A stretch of 64,000 bases of DNA from Thalassobium sp. R2A62 (GTDB lineage Bacteria; Pseudomonadota; Alphaproteobacteria; Rhodobacterales; Rhodobacteraceae). Below the pieces are notes generated by a model. The model was not told the origin of the DNA and did no database searches. It worked only from the letters and a program-made list of their open reading frames with translations. The DNA lies in assembly GCF_000161835.1 (NCBI RefSeq), contig NZ_GG697169.2, positions 1,420,418 through 1,484,417 on the forward strand, written 5' to 3'. Position 1 is the stretch's first letter. Each line of letters begins with the position of its first letter. The position numbers and the translations under genes are program-made. Shown in pieces: positions 25,466 through 34,291 of this stretch.

Positions 25466-27076
25466 CTACGTCGCACCCCCGGGGATGTAGTTGAAGCGTG
25501 TGAACGTGGCTTCGCTTGCGCGGCCGGATGTATCCATACAGTGCATCCCCACGAAGGCACCCGTGAACGATGCGTGTTCGCCCCGTCCCCCCTCGTCGGA
25601 GATGATCGACGCGTCAAGTGGTGCGCCAATGGGCTGCCAGTCGCCACCTTGCCGCCACAGGAACTGTTGCGCCGCGTGATCAACATCGACCCGCATTTCG
25701 ACCGGTCTGTCAGCGACGGGGATGATGTCGGGCATCCAAGACAGTGCCCCATCGGACCAATCGCCCGCGCAGGACACAACGCGCAAGGCGCGTTTGCCGC
25801 CCTCATAGGTCAGGGTCAGACCATGGAACTTACCCCGGTTGTAATAGGTGAGCAGACCCGCCGCCTGTTGGTAGGTATCAGGATCAAATTCGACCTGTGT
25901 GTCGGCGATGTAAGTATGGTGTTCCTGCCGCCGCGCGAGCAGCGATTGTTCAAACCATGACCCCCAGCTTTCGCGGCCCATCAGGATGACGGCACCGGGT
26001 TCAACGCGAAACAGTCGCTCAGGGTCTGGCGTGCGCAGCCACTGGAATTCGGGCGGAAGGGTGCCGTCGGCGAAATCGTGGCGTATGGCTTGCAGCGCAT
26101 TTGGCGTGGTGGTGATACCTTTCGGGGCAGGCACCCTTACACGCGGGGTCTGGTCGCCGTGTTCAAGGTAAAGCCAACCGTCGCGCCAAACGCATTTTTC
26201 GATCCCCGTTTCGCGACCCATCGGGCAGTATTGACCGGTGCCGTCTAAACCAGTCATCGGGCGGCCCATCAGGAAGGTGTGATACACTTCGCCCTCAGGA
26301 GTTTCGACCATTTGCCCGTGGCCCGTTCGTTGAATGGGATGATCGGGCGCGTGTTTAGTTGTGATGACGTGTTTATCGGGGTGGTCTTCGTAAGGTCCGG
26401 AGATGTCGCGGGACCGTGACAGGGTGACGGCGTGTTCATAGCCTGTACCGCCCTCGGCGGTTGTCAGGTAGTAATATCCGCCCCGTTTAAAAAGGTGCGG
26501 GGCTTCGGTTAGTCCGCGATCAGTTCCTGCGTAAATATTGGTGATTGGGCCGGTCAGGCCTGCTTCGGGCGACCATTCCTGCAGCAAAATCCCGTCGAAG
26601 CTATCATGGGCCGGATTCACACCCGTGCCCGCGCCTCGGTGGTTCCACTGCATGTTGACGAACCATTTGCGCCCATCGTCATCATGAAACAAGGAGGGAT
26701 CGAACCCGGACGAATTGATATACCACGGGTCGCACCAGTCGCCGTCAATTGTTTCGCAGGCCGTGATGTAGTTGTGGGCGTCCTTGAAGTCCCCATCCAG
26801 CCGTTTGACATCCGTATACACCAGCCAGAATTTGCCATCAGCGTACGACAGACACGGTGCCCAAATCCCACAGCTGTCCGGATTGCCACGCATGTCCAAG
26901 AGTGCAGCACGGTTCAGCGGGCGGACGACCAGACGCCAGTTCACAAGGTCGGTAGAATGGTGGATTTCGACGCCCGGGTACCATTCGAATGTCGACACCG
27001 CGATGTAATAATCCGATCCCACTCGGCAGATGGAGGGGTCGGCGCGAAAGCCTGACAAAATTGGATTGCTGATCAT
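25466..27076 (-). CDS. xynB: GH43 family beta-xylosidase / arabinosidase
   Basis: From ATG 27076 (AAGGAA seven bases upstream) the protein has 536 residues, the normal length for intracellular GH43 beta-xylosidases. The five-bladed propeller shows the three catalytic acids: Asp in GFRADPS (base), Asp in SSGFDPSLF and Glu in TEAPHLF (acid). The C-terminal beta-sandwich domain (about residues 335-530) is also present (TYIADTQVEFDPDTYQQAAGL). No signal peptide, so it should act on imported xylo-oligosaccharides. No transporter or other xylan gene is adjacent; both flanks are mobile DNA, so it was probably left isolated by insertions or arrived as a single gene. An in-frame extension to 27244 lacks support. 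Confidence 0.88.
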   Translation of the reverse strand: MISNPILSGFRADPSICRVGSDYYIAVSTFEWYPGVEIHHSTDLVNWRLVVRPLNRAALLDMRGNPDSCGIWAPCLSYADGKFWLVYTDVKRLDGDFKDAHNYITACETIDGDWCDPWYINSSGFDPSLFHDDDGRKWFVNMQWNHRGAGTGVNPAHDSFDGILLQEWSPEAGLTGPITNIYAGTDRGLTEAPHLFKRGGYYYLTTAEGGTGYEHAVTLSRSRDISGPYEDHPDKHVITTKHAPDHPIQRTGHGQMVETPEGEVYHTFLMGRPMTGLDGTGQYCPMGRETGIEKCVWRDGWLYLEHGDQTPRVRVPAPKGITTTPNALQAIRHDFADGTLPPEFQWLRTPDPERLFRVEPGAVILMGRESWGSWFEQSLLARRQEHHTYIADTQVEFDPDTYQQAAGLLTYYNRGKFHGLTLTYEGGKRALRVVSCAGDWSDGALSWMPDIIPVADRPVEMRVDVDHAAQQFLWRQGGDWQPIGAPLDASIISDEGGRGEHASFTGAFVGMHCMDTSGRASEATFTRFNYIPGGAT

Positions 27077-27219
27077 AGCGGATTTCCTTCGTTCGGGTTC
27101 GAGGGGGTCTGCGTAAAGCACCTTAGTCAAGCTGGATCGTGATGTCCGCAAAATTGATGTACCCCCTATCGAATCCTGATCAGGTCCCCAGTAAAACTCT
27201 GATGAGTTTCGAGAAGGAG

Positions 27220-27299
27220 ATGCCATTGAAGATTGGGTACGCACAGGTCAGCACGGATACACAGACAAATGATGGTCAGATTGCAGCACTGAAGGCTGC
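27220..27299 (+). pseudogene. Serine resolvase N-terminal fragment
   Basis: Starts at ATG 27220 right after GAGAAGGAG and encodes about 26 residues, MPLKIGYAQVSTDTQTNDG then QIAALKAA. This is the N-terminal strand with the catalytic serine of Tn3-type resolvases (GYARVST pattern). It is cut by the terminal repeat of the IS3 element at 27300. No continuation is seen on the other side of that element. Confidence 0.7.
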
Positions 27300-27338
27300 T
27301 GAACCGCCCCGGTTTTACCGGAGACTGTTTAGTTCTTC

Positions 27339-28238
27339 TCAAGCGACTTTATCGAGTGTGTTCATGTTTGCATAGAAGGCCTCCTCTGCCTCAGTTGGTG
27401 TGATGTATCCGATGGGTTCGAGCAGTCGGCGATTGTTGAACCAGTCGACCCAATTGAGCGTTTCCCACTCGACCGCGTCAGCGGATTTCCATGGCTCCAA
27501 TCTGTGGATGACTTCGGCTTTGAACAGGCCAAACATCGTCTCGGCCAGCGCGTTATCATAGCTGTCACCGACTGTTCCAACAGACGGCTCCAAGCCCGCA
27601 TCAGCGAGGCGTTCGGTATATTTGATCGACAGATACTGGCTGCCCCGATCGCTGTGATGGATCAGGCTCTCTGAAGGCCATCTTTCGTAAAGGGCCTGTT
27701 CAAGCGCGTCCAAGACAAACTGTGTCTGCTGCGATCTGGAGGCCCTCCAACCGACGATCTTGTTGGCGAAGGTATCGATGACGAATGCCACATAGACAAA
27801 CCCTTGCCAGGTCGAGACGTAGGTAAAATCTGACACCCAGAGTTGGTTGGGCATTGTTGCGCGGAACTGCCTGTTCACTCGGTCCATCGGGCACGGCAAA
27901 GCCTTGTCTGCCCAAGTCGTTTTGACCTTCTTGCCGCGACGGACACCTTCGATACCGATGTCACGCATGAGCCGCTCAACCGTACAGTGCGCCAAATCAT
28001 AGCCTTCGCGGCGCATGGCATGCCACAGTTTACGGGCACCATAGACAGACTGGTTATCGTCCCAAATCCGCTTCATCTCAGCGCGCAATTCAGCATCACG
28101 TTTGGCGCGATCCGACGCTTTGTCTGGATCATCCTCGACGGCCAGATGCGCGTAGAACGTCGAAGGGGCAATCTGCAAAACACGACAAATCGGCTCGACC
28201 CCGCAGACATCACGATGCTCTTTGATAAAGCTGATCAC
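27339..28238 (-). CDS. IS3 family transposase orfB
   Basis: A 299-residue integrase-core protein. N-terminal HTH_21-like part ([20 protein letters not shown]), then the rve domain with the DDE residues: [23 protein letters not shown] and [15 protein letters not shown]. It overlaps the end of orfA by 4 bp, so the active transposase is expected to be an orfA-orfB fusion made by programmed -1 frameshifting, as in other IS3 elements. No damage is visible, so this copy may be active. Confidence 0.88.
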   Translation of the reverse strand: MISFIKEHRDVCGVEPICRVLQIAPSTFYAHLAVEDDPDKASDRAKRDAELRAEMKRIWDDNQSVYGARKLWHAMRREGYDLAHCTVERLMRDIGIEGVRRGKKVKTTWADKALPCPMDRVNRQFRATMPNQLWVSDFTYVSTWQGFVYVAFVIDTFANKIVGWRASRSQQTQFVLDALEQALYERWPSESLIHHSDRGSQYLSIKYTERLADAGLEPSVGTVGDSYDNALAETMFGLFKAEVIHRLEPWKSADAVEWETLNWVDWFNNRRLLEPIGYITPTEAEEAFYANMNTLDKVA

Positions 28239-28567
28239 TTCCGAAACGGGCGGTCGAGCTCCGCCTGAGCAAAATACGCTGATGCTTTCTTCAGTATCTC
28301 ATTGGCTTGCCGAAGCTGGCGGTTCTCGCGCTCCAGGGCTTTGATCCGGTCACGTTCAGCCGTCGTCACACCATCACGTCGACCGCTGTCCGTCTCAGCT
28401 CGTCGAACCCACGCCCGAAGCGTATCAGGCCCACAACCAATCTTAGGCGCGATCGATTTGATCGCAGCAGACTGACTGTCAAATTCGCCCTGATGCTCAA
28501 ACACCATCCGTACAGCACGTTCGCGTACCTCTGGCGAATATCTGTTTCCACATTTGTTTTTTTTCAT
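28235..28567 (-). CDS. IS3 family transposase orfA
   Basis: A 110-residue DNA-binding subunit. N-terminal HTH ([20 protein letters not shown], then [14 protein letters not shown]) and C-terminal leucine-zipper helix ([20 protein letters not shown]), the standard IS3 orfA layout. It overlaps orfB by 4 bp. Confidence 0.88.
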   Translation of the reverse strand: MKKNKCGNRYSPEVRERAVRMVFEHQGEFDSQSAAIKSIAPKIGCGPDTLRAWVRRAETDSGRRDGVTTAERDRIKALERENRQLRQANEILKKASAYFAQAELDRPFRK

Positions 28568-28683
28568 AACCCAGTATCCTTACTTCTGGGTCTCCGGCAA
28601 ACAAGGGGCGGTTCAGATTCTGCACGGCTTTGAAGTATCGCACAAAGACGTTGGGGCGGTTCGCAGGAGGCGCAACACAGTCA

Positions 28684-28999
28684 GCTATGCGGGATATTGT
28701 GAACCTTCGCACTGATCCGGCAAATTGGCGCTTCCGGCCCAAAGCTGCCGTTCACGCAAGCTCTCGATGCTGTGGCGCAACTTCCCCGAAGCGGAAATTC
28801 GAGCAGGTGCGCAGCATTTTGCTACGCTCGATGACTGCTATGCGGGACAAAACGGACCTTGGACGCAATCGCCGCTATGACCGCTTCCGGCCCTTACCTG
28901 CCGTTCACGCAAGCTTTCGACGCCGCAGTGCAGCTTCCCCGAGGCGGACATTGGCGGGAAAATGCAGCATTTCGCGTGGATGGACGGCCGCTATGCGGA
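28684..28999. repeat. 153-bp tandem repeat, two copies plus a third start
   Basis: The string GCTATGCGG recurs at 28684, 28837 and 28990, exactly 153 bp apart. The two full units share further blocks: the CGCTTCCGGCCC region, the CTGCCGTTCACGCAAGCT region and the CTTCCCCGA(A/G)GCGGA region. No coding function is seen between 28616 and 29061. This type of sequence is a common intergenic repeat in roseobacters as far as I recall. Confidence 0.65.
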
Positions 29000-29061
29000 C
29001 ATAGCTGACCTCTAGGTTAATCGAGTAAACGTCCGCAATCTTGATTATTGGCCTGGATGAC

Positions 29062-29481
29062 TTATTTATCGCCCTTTCCAGACGCTATCAGCCACCACGC
29101 GAGCAGCGGAAAACCAACCAGCTCAAATGCCAGTGATGGAGCAATCGCAGCGCTAAGTATTACCTCAGTGTTCATGCCGCTCAGTCGAAACAGACCCGCG
29201 ATCGCGATCACGGCCGACAGAGCAATCAGGATTGAGCGAAAACTGCGCATTGCAAAGCCGCCAATCATGAATAAAGCACCGACGCCAAACCAGACTCCAC
29301 CAATGAACCGTATGTGGCTGTCTTGGGCATTGAATGTTGCAGCATCCGTGATCGAAACGAAATCACGCGTCGATTGCCATCCCAGTGTCTTTATCCCTCC
29401 TAGGCCGATATTCAATCCCAGAAAAACGATCCCAGCGCCAACGATCACAACAACCGAGTTCAGCAGGTTTACCTTATTCAT
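29062..29481 (-). CDS. DUF4345 family membrane protein
   Basis: From ATG 29481 (GGAG about 8 bp upstream) the protein has 139 residues and four hydrophobic segments (about residues 6-28, 58-78, 80-100 and 110-132). The pattern GGxxFGVGALFMIGG with a charged RFIGG before it fits the small DUF4345 membrane proteins. It is divergent from a TetR regulator, a pairing that suggests that the regulator controls it. Function unknown. Confidence 0.65.
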   Translation of the reverse strand: MNKVNLLNSVVVIVGAGIVFLGLNIGLGGIKTLGWQSTRDFVSITDAATFNAQDSHIRFIGGVWFGVGALFMIGGFAMRSFRSILIALSAVIAIAGLFRLSGMNTEVILSAAIAPSLAFELVGFPLLAWWLIASGKGDK

Positions 29482-29526
29482 CTTACTTCTCCAGAATGTA
29501 AGCCCTGTAGGCATTTATTAAATGGC

Positions 29527-29579
29527 ACGCGTTCTATAATAATGCGATCTTGACAAAGCAAGGATTATTTGGGACGCGT
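29527..29579. promoter_or_regulatory. Divergent promoter region with paired ACGCGT sites
   Basis: ACGCGT occurs at 29527-29532 and 29574-29579 in the gap between the DUF4345 gene and the tetR gene. The flanks are related (GGCACGCGTTC and GGGACGCGTAC). A TTGACA (29550-29555) lies between them. Likely operator pair for the adjacent TetR protein. Confidence 0.4.
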
Positions 29580-29607
29580 ACTAAAGTAAATTTGAAAGGG
29601 CCTAACC

Positions 29608-30204
29608 ATGGCTAGAACCGCTGGCAGGCCACCCCGCAGTGAGTCTGAAATTCTGGAGTTCCAATCAAAGATCGGGAAGCACGCACTTGAGATCTATCGG
29701 GCGGAAGGCTTCGGAGCGGTTTCCATGCGCCGTCTGGCCAACGAGGTCGGATGCGCGCCGATGACAATCTATGCTCATTTTGAGGGCAAGACCGATATTC
29801 TACGATACCTATGGGCAGACGTCCTTGCGGAGATGTCAAATGAAATCGAGACAACGCTGAATTCGGTCGTTGGAGCAAGAGAACGGCTGCAATCAGCTGC
29901 ACAAACCTTTCTCGCCTATTGGATTGACCACCCCGATCATTTTCGACTTGTATTTATGTCCAACGACGTGACGCGGGCGGATGTCGGTAAGTTCGTTATG
30001 GACGAAGACACCTTGGCCCACTTCCGGGTGTTTTCGGGTTTGATCAGAGAGGTTCATCCGGAAGGACATGACGTCAAAGTGAGCTCTGACACACTCATAT
30101 CTGGATTGATCGGCATTGCTCTCTGTATGAACACCGTTGCTGATTACCCATGGGCCAACGCGACCTCGATGACCAACCAGTTACTATCGAGCATCACTGC
30201 GTAA
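29608..30204 (+). CDS. TetR/AcrR family transcriptional regulator
   Basis: A 198-residue regulator. The N-terminal HTH (GFGAVSMRRLANEVGCAPMT, IYAHFEGKTDILR, about residues 33-70) is typical of TetR. The C-terminal helical part (YWIDHPDHFRLVFMSND) resembles the C-terminal ligand domains of TetR_C_33/WHG type. It is divergent from the DUF4345 membrane protein and probably represses it and itself. The 220 bp after its stop hold only decayed repeat-like sequence. Confidence 0.88.
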   Translation: MARTAGRPPRSESEILEFQSKIGKHALEIYRAEGFGAVSMRRLANEVGCAPMTIYAHFEGKTDILRYLWADVLAEMSNEIETTLNSVVGARERLQSAAQTFLAYWIDHPDHFRLVFMSNDVTRADVGKFVMDEDTLAHFRVFSGLIREVHPEGHDVKVSSDTLISGLIGIALCMNTVADYPWANATSMTNQLLSSITA

Positions 30205-30423
30205 ACCAGTTCGCAGTTTGAGGAAAAGCGGACACTCGTCGCCGTCGCAGCATCGGTGAGCGTGGGCTCATTCTTGCCCTTCGCGGCATCGCCGCGTTCC
30301 GGCCAAACTAGCATGTTTTGACCGACACGAACGGCACAAAGCTGCCGTTAGTGCGAGAGGCTCATATTGGCCGTTTTCAGCCCTGAGCGGTCATGGCTGA
30401 TTCACACGTCGGGCATAAACCGG

Positions 30424-31242
30424 GGCACTGTCAGAGGAAACTAGCTTGAGGCGGGCAGAGCGGTGACCTAGCCTCGTGGGATGACAAAACGCTCCCCATT
30501 TCGCTATTTTAAAACCAGCGCAGAGGTCATTCGCCTGGCGGTGATGCTCTATGTTCGGTTTCCGCTATCGCTGAGGAACGTGGAAGATCTTCTGCATGAG
30601 CGTGGGATTGAGATCAGCCATGAAACCGTCCGGTTCTGGTGGAACAGATTTGGTCCGATGTTCGCAGCCGAGATCCGCAAAAAGCGGGCAAGCCGGATGC
30701 GCGCCTATTCAAACTGGCAGTGGCCACCTGGACGAGGTTTTCGTGAAGATCAATGGTGAGACGCATTACCTGTGGCGGGCCTTGGATCACGAGGGCGAAG
30801 TGCTTGAATCCTTCGTCACAAAGCGACGGGATCGCAAAGCAGCATTGAAATTCATAAAAAAATCAATGAAGCGGTGTGGTCGACCGCAGATTATTGTGAC
30901 CGACAGACTGAGATCATACGGTGCTGCTATGAAGGTCATCGGCAATGCGCCGAAACAGGAAACAGGCCGTTGGCTAAACAATCGCGCTGAGAATTCACAC
31001 CTGCCATTTCGACGACGAGAGCGGGCCATGCTCCGGTTCAGGCGCATGCGAAGTTTACAGAAATTCGCCACCGTCCATTCTTCAGTTCACAACCATTTCA
31101 ATCAGGAACGCCACCTCTACTCACGCACCAATTTCAAGCTCAACCGCACCGCCGCTCTTGCCGAGTGGCGTCAACTCGGCGCGGCATAAGGATCAGCCTC
31201 ACTGGCCTAGTAGAGACTGGTTCGCATTCGTCTGACAGCACC
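30424..31242 (+). mobile_element. IS6 family insertion sequence (819 bp), inactivated
   Basis: Ends are GGCACTGTCAGAGGAAAC on the left and the inverted GGTGCTGTCAGACGAATG on the right, matching the ends of the IS6 copy at 40763-41579. The length is typical of IS6. The transposase carries a frameshift. Confidence 0.85.
30481..31189 (+). pseudogene. IS6 family transposase, frameshifted
   Basis: The first part (KRSPFRYFKTSAEVIRLAVM, WWNRFGPMFAAEIRKKRA) runs to about 30725. The rest (LDEVFVKINGETHYLWRALD, IIVTDRLRSYG, RAENSHLPFRRRERAM) continues in another frame. An extra C in TGGCCACCTGG (expected TGGCACCTGG) explains the shift. All three DDE residues are still encoded, so this is a recent loss. 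Confidence 0.88.
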
Positions 31243-31540
31243 ATTCAGTATCTTGTGGCAACGTTAAAATTGACAACCACCCACGTTTACCACCCACGCC
31301 AGTTGCGAAAACACCCTCCCATAATGACATCGCAGAAATGAGCCCCACCTTATCGGATTCTCTCATTAGAACCGTAGGCGCAGATAGCTTTGTGTTCATG
31401 GGGTGCGCCGAAGATGTCAGGATAACGTAAGCCTTAGCCAGTAGCGCCAATGTTATGACTGCGAGGAGGACTTAGCTGGTAGGGTTGTGCACCTCGGTTT
31501 AGGCCAACAGCTACTGGAACCAACCAGACGGCCTGAGACG
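31243..31540 (-). repeat. Conserved block B, copy 2
   Basis: Reading on the minus strand, it starts with the 32-bp core (31502-31533) about 20 bp after the Hint gene stop. It then carries the hydrophobic frame (31412-31471) and the invariant GCGCACCCCATGAACACAAA segment. It ends at the IS6 terminal repeat, so the IS cut or abuts it. Confidence 0.75.
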
Positions 31541-31556
31541 GCTCATCAACTTCAGG

Positions 31557-32537
31557 CTAAACGCTCCCAGCCATATACGCGCCAAGCAGCTTGCCCTCTT
31601 TATGTTTGAGGCTCATGCGGGCGGCGGGGCCGTAGTCGTTGAAGTTGCCGTCAGCAAGCTGTGGGAAGAGCGTGAGGATCTCATCCCGTGTGGCTTGATC
31701 CAAGGCTGTCCAGCCCTGTTGGCCCGGGTGGAAGCTCTCAGAAGGGCAGCCTTCAGCGTAGATAATCTCGTGGGTATCAAACAGCATGTGGAAATACTCC
31801 ACCTCACCCCCTTCGTCACGCAGGATTGTCTGGTCATTCAGCAGAGACTTGGCTGTTGCCAGCACTTCAAGTTCGCCAAAGAGCATCTCTGCCTGCCAGC
31901 CTTGCAGGAGCATACGGTGCTGTGGGCTGACGCGTAGATCACGGTCATTCCCGAGAGCACCCTTGCGGATCAAAATGGGGGCAAGATCGCCTGTGGCCGC
32001 TCGTTTGGACGACCCGATCCAGCGTATGGGCTGATACCCGTGGTCCATCGTCAGCACCATGTCGCCAGCAGCAAGCTCTTCAATCGGACGCTCGCCTTGA
32101 TCGGTCTTGATCAGGGTGCCACGGGTGAAGCAGATAGGATCGCTACCCAAATAATAATCAGGAGCAGTATTTGAGCCAGTATTTATCCCGGCTGGGATAG
32201 CTACTGTAGCAACTCCCGAGCCGTTTGCTGCAATTTCATCGCTTGATGAAGTGTATTGTGAACTTCCAAGCGAGAACAGTGTGCGGCCATCAGCAAGCTC
32301 AATTATCATTGCGCTGCCTGCTGCGTTGGAAGGGGTAAAAACTGTGCCGTCGTTCATCGTATATTCATAATTAGCACTAAAGGCAAAATATTTGGTTATG
32401 ATGCTATCATCAAACGAGTCACCATCCTCAACGGCGGTGCCGACATCGGAGGTTAGGGTAACTACACCAGTTACATTGAAGGTGGCAGCAGCACCCGTCC
32501 AATTACCGTCCAAAAGTAAAAACGTGCCTGTTCTCAT
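31557..32537 (-). CDS. Hint_2 domain protein, cargo of cassette 2
   Basis: 326 residues. Residues 1-135 are a Thr/Ser-rich beta-type module without a recognised family. From C136 (CFTRGTLIKT) onward lies a Hint (hedgehog/intein-like) domain of the Hint_2 type common in Rhodobacteraceae. The domain-initial Cys, the SPQHRML motif and the THEIIYAEG segment are intact, so self-cleavage before C136 is conceivable. No signal peptide is seen. The C-terminal ~185 residues are nearly identical to those of the genes at 45855 and 51886, while the N-terminal part is unrelated to both. Role unknown; export and processing are inferences. Confidence 0.8.
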   Translation of the reverse strand: MRTGTFLLLDGNWTGAAATFNVTGVVTLTSDVGTAVEDGDSFDDSIITKYFAFSANYEYTMNDGTVFTPSNAAGSAMIIELADGRTLFSLGSSQYTSSSDEIAANGSGVATVAIPAGINTGSNTAPDYYLGSDPICFTRGTLIKTDQGERPIEELAAGDMVLTMDHGYQPIRWIGSSKRAATGDLAPILIRKGALGNDRDLRVSPQHRMLLQGWQAEMLFGELEVLATAKSLLNDQTILRDEGGEVEYFHMLFDTHEIIYAEGCPSESFHPGQQGWTALDQATRDEILTLFPQLADGNFNDYGPAARMSLKHKEGKLLGAYMAGSV

Positions 32538-32639
32538 TGATTTTCCACTTTCAGATTAGATTTGGCTTACACTTGCTTGTGCTTTTTGCTCTTGGTCAGA
32601 GAATAAAACAGCACTCCCGCCCTAAGCGACGTCTCCTTT

Positions 32640-33034
32640 GATTAGGTTAAGCACCCAAAAGTATATAATTGGGCCTGTTACGCTTCCTAAACTGTTGTCT
32701 TGCAGGTCACTGTTTTCATTGGGGAAACAATGCGTGAGATGATGGCGTGAAAATCACGAATGAGGTGGCCAACACGCGGATGGCTGCTGTGTGTTCATCG
32801 TCCGACCAACACGATTTGCGGACACGTCCAAAAGAAAAAGGCCAGACCCGAAGGCCCAGCCAAAAAGTTTAGATGTCCAACAGGGAATTAAAAAACATTA
32901 TATAAAAAACGGCATTACTTTGGCGTTGGATCACATTGAGGCTTCAGAGCTAAATCTTTGTCTTGGATTCCGAGGAGCAAACCCGATCCAGTCCGATCCT
33001 ATGCTCAGAACCTGAGGGGACCCTATAGCCATGA
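32640..33034 (-). repeat. Conserved block A, copy 2 (inverted)
   Basis: Lies between the full recombinase gene and the Hint gene. By eye it is identical over more than 350 bp to 23135-23500 in inverted orientation, including the UUCG terminator hairpin (32831-32861 on the minus strand). The end next to the Hint gene reads AATTATATACTTTTGG, as in the copy at 53115, so this copy is mosaic. Confidence 0.8.
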
Positions 33035-33586
33035 TCACAACCCCAGCTCTGCTTTGATGCGGTGGACACTTTGCCTAGAGATGCCCAGGGACTTGGCGAT
33101 CGATGTAAGAGACGATCCTGCCTTGATCATTTTGCTGATGACATCACGATCGATAGAAGCCTTGCGGCCTTTGTAAGCACCCTTAGCCTTTGCAACAGCG
33201 ATCCCCTCTGCCTGTCTCTTGAGGATCATCGAGCGTTCGAATTGAGCAAAACTTCCCATCATCTGTAGCATCAACGTAGACATAGCATCATCAGAGCCAG
33301 AGAAAGTAAGTTGCTCTGAGAGGAAGGTGACAGATGCATCCTTAGCGTTGATCTCTTTGATGATGTCCTCAAGGTCTCTCAGATTACGGGCCAGACGATC
33401 AATGCTGAATACCACAACTTCATCACCACCACGGATGTAAGCCAACATCTCTTTAAGCGCTGGGCGATCAGCATCCTTACCAGAGGCTTTGTCCTCAAAG
33501 ATACGATCCACATCCAACTCTTGGCGATCAGTGTTCTGGTCTGTGGTTGATACTCGCTGGTAGCCGATCTTAGTCATCTTGGTCAT
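33035..33586 (-). CDS. Serine recombinase (resolvase/invertase family), full length
   Basis: A 183-residue protein of Hin/Tn3-resolvase size. N-terminal catalytic domain: YQRVSTTDQNTDRQ with nucleophile S13, ADRPALKEML, and VVFSIDRLARNLRDLED with the catalytic Arg residues. Then the long helix SFAQFERSMILKRQAEGIA and a C-terminal HTH (TSIAKSLGISRQSVHRIKAE). It is the only complete member of this subfamily in the window; 3' fragments lie at 22814, 43319, 45031 and 53506. ATG 33577 is an alternative start. It may act on sites shared among the cassettes, but no crossover site is proven. Confidence 0.9.
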   Translation of the reverse strand: MTKMTKIGYQRVSTTDQNTDRQELDVDRIFEDKASGKDADRPALKEMLAYIRGGDEVVVFSIDRLARNLRDLEDIIKEINAKDASVTFLSEQLTFSGSDDAMSTLMLQMMGSFAQFERSMILKRQAEGIAVAKAKGAYKGRKASIDRDVISKMIKAGSSLTSIAKSLGISRQSVHRIKAELGL

Positions 33587-33734
33587 CCCTATACGTCACA
33601 TTAGCATCTGTAACATTGAGATAGTGACGCATAAGACCTGATACAACCCTTATGTTACGATTTATTGCAGGTTTTTGAGGGGGTGAATTTGTAACGCTGG
33701 ACTATACCCTGATGTGACAGTCCAAAGTATCGAC

Positions 33735-33843
33735 CCGACAAATGTCGGAATGGGGGATACTAGAGAGCAAAAGCAATCCATCAAATGATGGAATGGTTCC
33801 CACAGCTACCAGAGAGCCAAAGTGGAAATCCCTCAAATGAAGG
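33735..33843. repeat. Three spaced hairpins with compensating stem changes
   Basis: CCGACAAATGTCGG (33735-33748), CCATCAAATGATGG (33778-33791) and CCCTCAAATGAAGG (33830-33843) each form a 5-bp stem with an AAAT loop; the last has one mismatch. Each is followed by GGAATGG or GGAATTG. The first two are further followed by AGAGAGC plus AAAG. They lie about 150-260 bp upstream of the recombinase gene. Role unknown: recombinase or regulator binding sites, or RNA structure. Confidence 0.6.
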
Positions 33844-33959
33844 AATTGCTCCCCTGATGGCTAAGACCCCCCTAGTGTCGATCAGGATCAATTCTGCGCT
33901 AAAAGATCAGTAGCTACTAAAGGGAAAAATCTCAGCTGGGGTTTCTCTGCGGGGGGAGC

Positions 33960-34277
33960 CTAGAAGGGCGTGTCGAGTGTAAACGTAAGCGGTGCGCCGC
34001 CCCCACATATCCGTGAATGGGTGGTTGGCATCGGGACCACGGCAGGCGGCTTCGCGGCTTCAATCTGGACAGGTACGAAATCCATATCATCCAAATTGGA
34101 TAAAACCAGCTTGCCCATGCGTTCAATGCGCCGCCGATCCGAAATCGTGCTGGCTGCCACCTCATATCGTTTGGAAACATCGCTAACGTCAGTTTTTGAC
34201 GTTTGGTCAGGTAGTTTCAGTGGTTTTACGGAGACTTCTACGGGAACGCTTTTAGATTTTAGGCCCTGAATTTTCAT
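33960..34277 (-). pseudogene. Possible IS66-type orfA remnant
   Basis: A 105-residue basic frame. VSDVSKRYEVAASTISDRRR, then FVPVQIEAAKPPAVVP, resembles the HTH and the FVPV segment of IS66 family TnpA (orfA). The C-terminal part does not fit, and no orfB or IS66 ends are nearby. It could also be an unrelated small gene. Low certainty. Confidence 0.35.
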
Positions 34278-34291
34278 TGATAATTCGACAC

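Larger units (their letters stand above)
27300..28615 (-). mobile_element. IS3 family insertion sequence, apparently complete (1316 bp)
   Basis: Bounded by imperfect 25-bp inverted repeats that both begin TGAACCGCCCC (the right one on the opposite strand) and both contain CCGGAGA. Contains intact orfA and orfB in the usual overlapping arrangement. It interrupts a resolvase fragment on the left. No clear target duplication was identified. Confidence 0.85.

Noticed and set aside
33735-33843. CRISPR array
   Set aside because: Only three units, 14-bp repeats that differ in sequence, unequal short spacers and no cas genes.
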